11,614 nt of DNA from positions 1-11,614 of the forward strand of contig DATMNI010000281.1 in NCBI GenBank assembly GCA_035570275.1, in the 5' to 3' direction. The DNA comes from DATMNI01 sp035570275 (GTDB taxonomy: Bacteria > Acidobacteriota > Terriglobia > Bryobacterales > Bryobacteraceae). Position 1 is the first letter of the stretch. Every line of letters starts with the position of its first letter. The notes under the pieces are model-generated. The model had not been told where the DNA came from. It ran no database searches and saw nothing but the letters and a program-made list of their open reading frames with translations. Of this stretch, positions 5,423-11,614 are shown piece by piece. The translations under genes were made by a program, and so were the position numbers.

Positions 5423-6307
5423 ATGCAAGGGGAGCAGACACTTTCACGGCGCACGTTTGTGGCGTTGGCCGGCGCTGGGCTGGCGCGGGCAGCCGAGCCC
5501 GTTATCGACATCCACCAGCACACGAATTATAGCGGCCGGACGGACGAACAATTGATTGCGCATCAGCGCACCATGGGGATTGCGAAATCGGTGCTGCTGC
5601 CGGCGGGGTCGACAGGGGGCCTCGCGGCCGGCGCGGGTGGCAATGACACCGTGGTGGCGATCAGCCGGCGTCTTCCCGGGGAGTACAAGTTCTTCGCCAA
5701 CGAACTCCCCGACATCCCGGAAACCAGGAAGGTGCTGGAGAAGTTTCTCAAGGCCGGCGCCATCGGGATTGGCGAGCAGAAATTCCACGTGGAGTGCGAC
5801 TCCAAGAGCATGCAACTGGTAGCCAGTATCGCGGCGCACCATGGGGTGCCGGTGCTGATGCACTTCCAGCACGAGACCTACAATCTCGGCTTCGAGCGGT
5901 TTCATAAGATGCTCGAGAAGTTTCCCAAGGTCAATTTCATCGGCCACGCCCAGACGTGGTGGGGCAATATCGATAAGAACCACCAGCAGGCGGTGATGTA
6001 CCCGAAAGGGCCAGTGACGGGCGGCGGCATTACGGACCGGCTGCTGACGGATTATCCCAACGTTTACGGAGACCTTTCGGCCGGGTCGGGTCTCAACGCG
6101 CTGCTGCGCGACGAGGATCACGCGCGCGAGTTTCTCAAACGGCACCAGGATCGGTTGATCTACGGAAGCGACTGCAGCGATCACGATGGCGCGGGGCAAA
6201 CGTGCTCCGGTTCGCAGCAGTTGGCGGCCATCCGCCGGCTGGCGCCAGATGATGCGGCGGTGCGCAAGATGCTGTCGCTGAATGCGGCGCGGGTTATGAA
6301 GATTTAG
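5423..6307 (+). CDS. Tat-exported amidohydrolase (amidohydrolase-2 family TIM barrel)
   Basis: Starting at the ATG at 5423 the protein has 294 residues. The frame is open upstream, but those residues have no family character. Residues 8-12 are S-R-R-T-F, a twin-arginine motif, followed by VALAGAGLARAA with likely cleavage after residue 24, so the folded enzyme is probably exported. The mature part opens with the metal-binding HxH (IDIHQH, His31 and His33). It continues with Glu118 (GIGEQK), His147 (PVLMHFQH), His175 (NFIGHAQ) and Asp250 (LIYGSDCSDHDG), the metal set of the amidohydrolase-2 family (PF04909). Members include metal-dependent hydrolases and decarboxylases acting on cyclic carboxylates, lactones or amides; the substrate is unknown. 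Its stop lies 11 bases from that of the convergent OPT gene. Confidence 0.85.
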   Translation: MQGEQTLSRRTFVALAGAGLARAAEPVIDIHQHTNYSGRTDEQLIAHQRTMGIAKSVLLPAGSTGGLAAGAGGNDTVVAISRRLPGEYKFFANELPDIPETRKVLEKFLKAGAIGIGEQKFHVECDSKSMQLVASIAAHHGVPVLMHFQHETYNLGFERFHKMLEKFPKVNFIGHAQTWWGNIDKNHQQAVMYPKGPVTGGGITDRLLTDYPNVYGDLSAGSGLNALLRDEDHAREFLKRHQDRLIYGSDCSDHDGAGQTCSGSQQLAAIRRLAPDDAAVRKMLSLNAARVMKI

Positions 6308-6318
6308 TGGCGGGTTGG

Positions 6319-8430
6319 CTACATGATGGCCGCCGGTGGCGCCGGTTCGTTCGGGTCGCCCGCGTTGGCCAGCGGAATGCGGATCAGCGCCAGCGCGATC
6401 AGCGCCATCACCCCCACGCCCACCAGGTACGACGGCTCCTTGAACGCCGAAGGCAGCGCCTTGTCCTGGAAATCGTAGACCGCCTTCACCAGGCCCGCCA
6501 GCGCCTCGCCCGCAATCAGGCCGGAAGCCACCAGCACCCCCACATTCTCCGTTCGCGCCCGCTGCGGTTCGTTGAACCGGGCGCGGCGCGCGGCCGAATC
6601 GGTGATCCAGCGAACCACGCCCCCGATGAAAATTGCCGACGTGATCGAAATCGGAAGATACATCCCGATCGCCACCAGCATCGGGCTCTTCACCTTGAAC
6701 ATGATCATCGCAACGCCCAGCAGGATGCCCGTCACCACCAGCGGCCACGCCATGTCGCCGCCCACGATGCCCTGCGCCAGCGAGGCCATCAGCCCGGCCT
6801 GCGGCGCCGAAAGCGCCTTATCGCCGAAACCGGTGCCGCCCCGGTTGATGTTGCCCTGATAAAGAATCATCAACGGGAAATACATCACCAGGCTGGCCAA
6901 CACCACCGCGATCAACTCCGCGATCTGAATGCTGCGCGGCGTGCCGCCCAGAATGTACCCCACCTTGAAGTCCTGCAGCAGTTCGCCCGCCACCGCCGAC
7001 GACACACAAACCACCGCCGCCACCCCCAGCACCGCCACCACGCCCGACGCGCCCGAAACGCCCATCGAGACCATCAGCAGCGCGGCGATCACCAGCGTGG
7101 AAAGCGTCAGTCCCGAAATCGGGTTGTTCGACGACCCGATCACCCCCACCAGATACCCGGAAACCGTGGCGAAGAAGAAGCCCACAATCAGCATCACCAG
7201 CGCCGCCGCAATGCCGCCGCTGACCAGGCCCGAAAGATAAATGTACAGCACGCACATCACCAGGAACGTGCAGCCGATCAATGCGAACACGGTCTTGGAG
7301 CTCATGTAGCGTTCCGTGCGGCTCACCGATTCCGCGGCCGGCGCGCCGCCCCTCAACTCGGCGAAAGCCTTGCCCAGCCCGGCGATCAGGTTCTTGCGCA
7401 TGCGGAAAAGCGTGTAACACGTGCCCACCATCATGCTGCCCACCGCCACTGGCCGGATGATGTAGCGCCACACCGCATTGGCCAGCGCCAGCCAGTCTTC
7501 GTCCCTGGCGCCCGCGGGCAGATACGTCTGCAACTGCGGGCCCATGAAGAAAATCAGCAGCGGAATCAGCAGCCCCCATGCCACCACCGAGCCCGAAAAG
7601 TTGAGCACCGCCAGTTCCGGCCCGATGATGTACCCCACGCCGATAAACGCCGGGCTCACCGTGGGCGCGGCGCACGACGAAACACCACCCGCGGTCAGCA
7701 CCTGCGTGCTGCCGATCGGCCCCAGCCGCAGCGTGCTCGTCCCCAACTGCCCCACCCGGAAAAAGAAGTCGCGGTCCGGCGCGAAAAGGTTGAAAACCCC
7801 AGCCAGATACACGGCTGCGCCGAAGCCGATGTTGTAGAACAGATACTTGGCCGCCCGCGACCCGGCCTGTCCGGCCTTGTGGATTTCGGAGGCCGCCACC
7901 GATTCGGGGAACGGCAGCTCCGGGTCTTCCACCATCACGCGGCGAATCAACGATACGAACAACACCCCCAGCACCGCGCCCACCATCATCAGTGAGGTGG
8001 ATTTAAAGTACGCCGGGTCCACGGCCAGCGCCCACATGCTCGCCCAGAAGCCCAGGCCCTTGGGAATCACCGGCGCCGTCCACACGTGCGCAATGAAGAA
8101 CGCCGGCAGCGTAAACACGGCGCCCGCCGCCACCGATTCACCGATCGAACCCGCGGTGCGCGCGATGTTCTCTTCCAGAATCGAGCCCTTGAACACGCGC
8201 AGCACGGCCATGCCGATCACCGCCGCCGGATAGGTCGCGGCAATCGTCTGGCCCGCGCGCAGCCCCAGGTACGCATTCGCCGCCCCCAGCACCACGCACA
8301 TCACCAGGCCCAGCACAATGGCGCGCCAGGTGAACTCCTGCATCTTCATGTTTTCCGGCACGAACGGCTGGTTGCGGCGGACCCCCGGTCTTCCCGGATC
8401 CGTTCTTGCCGGATTGATGGGGGCGCTCAT
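6319..8430 (-). CDS. OPT family oligopeptide transporter
   Basis: This is a 703-residue integral membrane protein with about 14-16 hydrophobic segments. After a cytoplasmic N-terminus of about 33 residues comes the first helix with NAYLGLRAGQTIAATYPAAV (52-71). Family signatures follow: ARTAGSIGESVAAGAVFTLP (90-109), ELPFPESVA (171-179), GSSNNPISGLTLSTL (432-446), QDFKVGYILGGTPRSIQ (486-502) and YLPISIT (591-597). This is the prokaryotic branch (COG1297), secondary transporters thought to move peptides or peptide-like metal chelates with protons across the inner membrane; the true substrate is unproven. Its ATG overlaps the stop of the YqeY-like gene by four bases (ATGA), so the two are translationally coupled. 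The length is complete and no frameshift is seen. Confidence 0.95.
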   Translation of the reverse strand: MSAPINPARTDPGRPGVRRNQPFVPENMKMQEFTWRAIVLGLVMCVVLGAANAYLGLRAGQTIAATYPAAVIGMAVLRVFKGSILEENIARTAGSIGESVAAGAVFTLPAFFIAHVWTAPVIPKGLGFWASMWALAVDPAYFKSTSLMMVGAVLGVLFVSLIRRVMVEDPELPFPESVAASEIHKAGQAGSRAAKYLFYNIGFGAAVYLAGVFNLFAPDRDFFFRVGQLGTSTLRLGPIGSTQVLTAGGVSSCAAPTVSPAFIGVGYIIGPELAVLNFSGSVVAWGLLIPLLIFFMGPQLQTYLPAGARDEDWLALANAVWRYIIRPVAVGSMMVGTCYTLFRMRKNLIAGLGKAFAELRGGAPAAESVSRTERYMSSKTVFALIGCTFLVMCVLYIYLSGLVSGGIAAALVMLIVGFFFATVSGYLVGVIGSSNNPISGLTLSTLVIAALLMVSMGVSGASGVVAVLGVAAVVCVSSAVAGELLQDFKVGYILGGTPRSIQIAELIAVVLASLVMYFPLMILYQGNINRGGTGFGDKALSAPQAGLMASLAQGIVGGDMAWPLVVTGILLGVAMIMFKVKSPMLVAIGMYLPISITSAIFIGGVVRWITDSAARRARFNEPQRARTENVGVLVASGLIAGEALAGLVKAVYDFQDKALPSAFKEPSYLVGVGVMALIALALIRIPLANAGDPNEPAPPAAIM

Positions 8431-8873
8431 GAGAGGCGCGCCCTCACCTTATCGCTGATCATTTTTCCGTCCACGGTTTTTCCTTTCAGCCTGGCCTGCG
8501 CCGCTTTCATCACCGCACCCATTTGCTTGATGGAAGTAGCGCCGGTTTCAGCCAATGCTTCGGCGATGGCGGCGTCCACTTCTTCCTCGCTCGCCCCCGC
8601 CGGCAGGTAACCTTCCAGCAGCGTTCGCTCGGCTTCTTCCTTCTCCGCCTGTTCGGTGCGGCCGGCCTTACGAAACATCTCCGCCGCGTCGATGCGCTGT
8701 TTGATCAGCACCTTCAACACCTGAACTTCCGCGGCTTCGTCCATCGGCTTGGGCGAATCCACTTTCTGCTTCATGAGAGCGGCCTTGAGCATTCGAAGCG
8801 CGCTCAGGCGGGCTTCGCTCTTGCTTTTCATGGCCGCAACCATCTCCAGTTGCACCTGATCGATAAGGGGCAT
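8427..8873 (-). CDS. GatB/YqeY domain-containing protein
   Basis: This is a 148-residue soluble, largely helical protein matching the stand-alone YqeY family over its full length. Recognisable parts are ARLSALRMLKAALMKQKVD (21-39), VLIKQRIDAAEMFRKAGR (55-72), EEAERTLLEGYLP (79-91) and a C-terminal SIKQMGAVMKAAQARLKGKT (114-133). The domain is the tRNA-binding helical tail also found on GatB of the tRNA-dependent amidotransferase. The stand-alone role is not settled, although a tRNA-related function is usually assumed. It is the first gene of a two-gene unit with the OPT transporter (ATGA overlap). On the other side it diverges from the aminotransferase, with 33 bases between the two starts. 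Confidence 0.92.
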   Translation of the reverse strand: MPLIDQVQLEMVAAMKSKSEARLSALRMLKAALMKQKVDSPKPMDEAAEVQVLKVLIKQRIDAAEMFRKAGRTEQAEKEEAERTLLEGYLPAGASEEEVDAAIAEALAETGATSIKQMGAVMKAAQARLKGKTVDGKMISDKVRARLS

Positions 8874-8882
8874 GATGTCTGC

Positions 8883-8889
8883 TATTCTA
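8883..8889. promoter_or_regulatory. overlapping divergent -10 candidates between yqeY-like and aminotransferase genes
   Basis: The 33-base gap 8874-8906 must carry or border both promoters. On the plus strand TATTCT lies at 8883-8888, 18 bases before the aminotransferase ATG. On the minus strand TAGAAT lies at 8889-8884, ten bases before the yqeY-like ATG. The two hexamers overlap almost completely, so polymerase could occupy only one at a time. No good -35 is visible on either side. AGAGGA at 8889-8894 could act as a ribosome site for the aminotransferase, though 12 bases from the ATG is far. Confidence 0.3.
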
Positions 8890-8906
8890 GAGGACTAGCC
8901 CTCACG

Positions 8907-10076
8907 ATGTACATCAAAAAACAACGTTTATTAACGCCCGGCCCGACCCCTCTCTATCCTCCGGCCCTCCACGCCATGATGGCGTCGGACATGCACCACC
9001 GCACCGAGGACTTCCGCAAGGCCTACCGTTCGTGCCTGGCCGACCTGAAAGAAGTCATGGCAACATCGGGCGACGTCCTGATGTTTGCGGCCTCCGGAAC
9101 CGGGGCCATGGATGCCGCCGTCTCCAACCTGTTTTCCAAGGGCGACAAGGTAATCGTCTGCTGCGCCGGAAAATTCGGCGAGCGCTGGGCCGACATCGCC
9201 AAGGCCTATGGATTGGATGCCAACGTGATCACCGTGCCCTACGGCTGCGTGGTGACTCCGGAGCAGGTTGCGTCCGCGCTCGCCGCCGAACCGGCCACCA
9301 GGGGCGTGTTCGTGCAGGCCTCGGAAACCTCCACCGGCGCCGCCCACAACGTGGAAGCCATGGGCCGTACGGTCGCCAAAACCGGCGCCATTCTCATCGT
9401 GGACGCCATCACCGGTCTGGGCACCATGCCGCTCGATATCGATGGCTGGGGCCTGGACGTGGTGATCGGCGGTTCGCAGAAGGCCTTCATGATCCCGCCG
9501 GGGCTGGCCTTTCTGTCGATCAGCCAGAAGGCCTGGAAGCTTGGCGAAACCGGGACGCTGCCGCACTACTACTTCAACCTGAAGAAGGAAAAGAAGAGCG
9601 GCGATGCCGGCGAATCCAGTTGGACGCCGGCCACCGCGCTGATTCTGGCGCTGGCCGAAGCGCTGAAGTACGTCAAACAGATCGGCATGGCTAACCTGAT
9701 AGCCAACGCGCAGATGCTGGCGCAGGCAACGCGGGCCGCAGCCAAAACTCTGCGTCTGGAATTGTTCGCGGCATCCTCGCCCGGCGCTTCGGTGACTTCG
9801 ATCAAAGCGCCGCCCGGCCTGGATTCCGGCGTCATCGTCAAGGAATTCCGCAGCCGCTTCGGCTCTATCATCGCCAATGGCCAGGGTTCCATGAAGGGGC
9901 AGATTTTCCGTATTGCTCATCTGGGCTATTTCGATTTCGCGGATCTATTCGCCATGATCGCGTGCCTGGAGATCATTCTGAACGCCAACGGGCACGCCGT
10001 GGAGTACGGCAGCGGCGTGGCCGCGGCGCAGGAAGTGTATTGTGGGGCAGGTTGTGAACCTGCGGCGGATTGCTAA
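8907..10076 (+). CDS. Class V aminotransferase (alanine/serine-glyoxylate aminotransferase family)
   Basis: From the ATG at 8907 the protein has 389 residues. It starts with LLTPGPTPLYPPALHAM and the HHRTEDF segment typical of this family. Pyridoxal-phosphate site elements are SGTGAMDAAV (63-72, phosphate binding), ETSTG (140-144), Asp166 in IVDAITG (contacts the ring nitrogen) and the Schiff-base Lys192 in GGSQKAFMIPPGLAF. Arg335 in the FRIAHLG segment should bind the substrate carboxylate. The family moves amino groups between alanine or serine and glyoxylate or pyruvate in the cytoplasm. With serA just 36 bases downstream, a role in serine/glycine metabolism is likely, and phosphoserine aminotransferase activity is a possible alternative. 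The last 11 residues (CGAGCEPAADC) are encoded by a REP-like hairpin element that also supplies the TAA; the natural end was probably near VAAAQEVY. The open frame upstream of 8907 overlaps yqeY and is not used. Confidence 0.92.
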   Translation: MYIKKQRLLTPGPTPLYPPALHAMMASDMHHRTEDFRKAYRSCLADLKEVMATSGDVLMFAASGTGAMDAAVSNLFSKGDKVIVCCAGKFGERWADIAKAYGLDANVITVPYGCVVTPEQVASALAAEPATRGVFVQASETSTGAAHNVEAMGRTVAKTGAILIVDAITGLGTMPLDIDGWGLDVVIGGSQKAFMIPPGLAFLSISQKAWKLGETGTLPHYYFNLKKEKKSGDAGESSWTPATALILALAEALKYVKQIGMANLIANAQMLAQATRAAAKTLRLELFAASSPGASVTSIKAPPGLDSGVIVKEFRSRFGSIIANGQGSMKGQIFRIAHLGYFDFADLFAMIACLEIILNANGHAVEYGSGVAAAQEVYCGAGCEPAADC

Positions 10077-10086
10077 TCCGCCTGCC
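10046..10086. repeat. REP-like element: two abutting perfect hairpins
   Basis: Hairpin 1 is GCAGGTT-GTG-AACCTGC at 10047-10063, with a 7-bp perfect stem and 3-base loop. Hairpin 2 is GGCGGATT-GCT-AATCCGCC at 10064-10082, with an 8-bp perfect stem and 3-base loop, starting on the very next base. In addition GGCAGG (10046-10051) can pair with CCTGCC (10081-10086) to enclose hairpin 2 in an alternative fold. The element lies across the 3' end of the aminotransferase gene, with the TAA inside hairpin 2, and in the gap before serA. The form resembles extragenic palindromic repeats (REP/BIME type). There is no T-run, so it is not a standard terminator; it may stabilise the upstream mRNA end. No second copy occurs in this window. 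Confidence 0.8.
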
Positions 10087-10112
10087 GCGAGCGGAACGTC
10101 TGAACGAGTCCT

Positions 10113-11614
10113 ATGAATATCCTCATAGCCGAACCTCTCGCACCGGCCGGTATTGAGCTGTTGCAGTCGCAGCCGGGCTGGAATACCATCGTTTCCAATC
10201 CAAAGGAGTACTTGCAGCACCTGGCCGCGGCCGATGCGCTGCTGGTGCGGTCCGCCGTCCAGGTGGACCAGTCCGTGCTGGAAAAAGCCCCCAAATTGCG
10301 CGTGATCGGCCGCGCCGGCGTGGGCGTGGACAACGTCGATCTCGACGCCGCCACCGCGGCCGGCGTGCTGGTGATGAACACGCCGGGCGGCAATGCCATT
10401 TCGGTGGCCGAGCACACCCTGGCCCTGATGCTGGCGATGGCCCGCCATATTCCGCAGGCCAACGCTTCCACGCGCGCCGGCAAGTGGGAAAAGAAGAAGT
10501 TCATGGGCAGCGAGCTGCGCGGCAAAACGCTCGGCGTGGTTGGGCTGGGCAGTATCGGCCGCGAAGTGGTACGGCGGGCGCGCGCCTTCGAAATGCGAAT
10601 TCTGGCGTACGACCCGTACGTCACCGCGAAAATCGCCGCCGACGCGGGCGCGGAATTGGTCAGCCTGCCCAAGCTCTACGCCGAGAGTGACATCATCACG
10701 CTGCACGTCGCGGCCACCCCCGAAACGCAGGGCATGCTGTCCGGCGCCGCCTTCCGCCAGATGAAGACCGGCGTGCGCATTGTCAACTGCGCCCGCGGCG
10801 AATTAGTGGAGGAAGACGCCCTGCGTGAAGCCGTCCAGAGCGGCAAAGTGGCGGGCGCCGCGCTCGATGTTTTCCAGGTGGAACCACTACCGGCAGGTTG
10901 GCCGCTGGCCGGCCTCGAGAATGTCTTTCTGACCCCGCACATCGGCGGCTCTACCGAGGAGGCGCAGGAGATCGTCGGCGTCCGCATCGCCGAACAGGTG
11001 GTCGAGTATCTGAAAAACGGGCTGGCCATCAACGCGGTGAATATGCCCGCCTTGTCCCCGGACCAATACCGCGCGCTCAGCCCGTACGCCACGCTGGCCG
11101 GGCGCCTGGGCAATTTCGCGGCGCACATTCTCTCCGGCAATCCGCGCACGGTGCGGCTGCACTACTTCGGAAGAATCGCCGATGGCAACACCAGCCTGCT
11201 GCGCAACGCCGGTCTGGCCGGCGTGCTGAACCGCTCCACATCGGGCAAGGCGAACCTGATCAACGCCCACCAGATCGCCGAACAGCGCGGCTGGAGCGTC
11301 GGCGAGCAGCACGACCAGCGCGCCGGCCTCACCGATTCCGTCCGGCTGGAAGTGGAAACGGACAAGGGCGTCACCGCGGTGGAAGGCGCGGTGCTGTTGG
11401 GCAAACCGCGGCTGATCCAGGTGGATGGCATCCTCTGCGAAGCCGCGCTTTCGGGTTTTGTGATTTACATGCGCAACCACGACGTGCCGGGCGTGATCGG
11501 CCACGTCGGCACGGTGCTGGGAGCCAACCGGATCAACATCGCCAACTTCTCGCTAGGCCGCCGCGACTCCGCCACCGCACCCGGCGAACCGCTGGAGGCC
11601 GTGGCTCTGGTCTC
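10113..11614 (+). CDS. serA: D-3-phosphoglycerate dehydrogenase (C-terminus beyond window)
   Basis: The frame opens at ATG 10113 and remains open for 500 codons to the window edge; the long SerA form is about 525-530 residues, so only the very end is missing. It oxidises 3-phosphoglycerate to 3-phosphohydroxypyruvate with NAD+, the first step of serine synthesis. Visible features are RAGVGVDNVDLDAAT (67-81), the NAD-binding GVVGLGSIGR (141-150), and the catalytic set Arg228 (NCARGE), Glu257 (VFQVEP) and His276 (TPHIGG). After about residue 310 come the allosteric substrate-binding domain and an ACT domain beginning near 445 (FVIYMRNHDVPGVIGHVGTVL), which in this family senses serine. The ATG lies 36 bases after the aminotransferase stop with no clear Shine-Dalgarno site, so it may depend on transcription from upstream. 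Confidence 0.95.
   Translation, partial: MNILIAEPLAPAGIELLQSQPGWNTIVSNPKEYLQHLAAADALLVRSAVQVDQSVLEKAPKLRVIGRAGVGVDNVDLDAATAAGVLVMNTPGGNAISVAEHTLALMLAMARHIPQANASTRAGKWEKKKFMGSELRGKTLGVVGLGSIGREVVRRARAFEMRILAYDPYVTAKIAADAGAELVSLPKLYAESDIITLHVAATPETQGMLSGAAFRQMKTGVRIVNCARGELVEEDALREAVQSGKVAGAALDVFQVEPLPAGWPLAGLENVFLTPHIGGSTEEAQEIVGVRIAEQVVEYLKNGLAINAVNMPALSPDQYRALSPYATLAGRLGNFAAHILSGNPRTVRLHYFGRIADGNTSLLRNAGLAGVLNRSTSGKANLINAHQIAEQRGWSVGEQHDQRAGLTDSVRLEVETDKGVTAVEGAVLLGKPRLIQVDGILCEAALSGFVIYMRNHDVPGVIGHVGTVLGANRINIANFSLGRRDSATAPGEPLEAVALV

Noticed and set aside
5444..6748. 434-codon minus-strand frame opposite the amidohydrolase
   Set aside because: It spans the amidohydrolase and the end of the transporter gene and has no recognisable motifs. 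The plus-strand amidohydrolase has a full metal site and signal peptide.
6307..7995. 562-codon plus-strand frame opposite the OPT transporter gene
   Set aside because: It is extremely rich in H, R, Q and A, has no domain character and mirrors the GC-rich third positions of the transporter gene, which has full family signatures. It is an antisense shadow.
8906..8915. Perfect 10-base palindrome GATGTACATC across the aminotransferase start codon
   Set aside because: Short palindromes like this arise by chance and most of it is needed for coding (M-Y-I). No second half-site or repeat supports an operator.
10888..10915. CGGCAGGTTGGCCG string in serA resembling the REP-like element
   Set aside because: It encodes normal SerA residues (LPAGWPLAGLENV) in frame and does not form the paired hairpins, so it is not a second copy.
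1..11614. Whole-window search for CRISPR arrays, rRNA, intact insertion sequences or phage genes
   Set aside because: No regularly spaced repeats, no rRNA-like blocks, and no transposase, integrase or phage structural motifs were seen on either strand.

Overview
The window is GC-rich, densely coded bacterial chromosome. The gene content suggests an Acidobacteriota genome, probably of the Bryobacterales/'Solibacter' type: a short PadR regulator of the form LLPGTLDMLVLK, a Gfo/Idh/MocA plus sugar-isomerase pair, a twin-arginine amidohydrolase, an exported M20 peptidase, a prokaryotic OPT transporter and MazE/PIN fragments. This placement is inferred from protein style and was not tested.

Layout. 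1-163 (-) is the N-terminus of a PadR repressor. It diverges from a two-gene operon (369-2239, +): a Gfo/Idh/MocA oxidoreductase overlapping a sugar-phosphate isomerase-like TIM barrel by 13 bp, presumably a polyol or sugar catabolic pair. Convergent to it, on the minus strand, lie an exported M20 metallopeptidase (2268-3647) and, upstream of that, an ICMT/PEMT-like membrane methyltransferase (3778-4389). The first membrane segment of the methyltransferase is built from an 18-bp tandem repeat.

4532-5422 is a decayed patch. It holds a MazE/AbrB-like antitoxin reading frame, a PIN toxin broken by a frameshift (best explained by one extra TA in a TATATAT tract) and cut off before its last catalytic part, an orphan 41-codon C-terminal fragment, and on the opposite strand a frameshifted remnant of a ribbon-helix-helix antitoxin. 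This looks like a toxin-antitoxin graveyard.

5423-6307 (+) encodes a Tat-exported amidohydrolase of the amidohydrolase-2 family. Convergent to it is a minus-strand operon, yqeY-like then OPT transporter (8873 down to 6319), whose genes share an ATGA overlap. Divergent from yqeY is a class V aminotransferase (8907-10076, +), followed by D-3-phosphoglycerate dehydrogenase serA (10113 to the window end, truncated). Together these two point to serine/glycine/glyoxylate metabolism. Between them sits a REP-like element of two abutting perfect hairpins (10047-10082), which supplies the last 11 codons and the stop codon of the aminotransferase.

No rRNA, tRNA, CRISPR array, intact insertion sequence or obvious new defence system is visible. 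The most notable items are the REP-like double hairpin that sets the end of an enzyme, the repeat-built membrane segment, and the layered remains of toxin-antitoxin genes.
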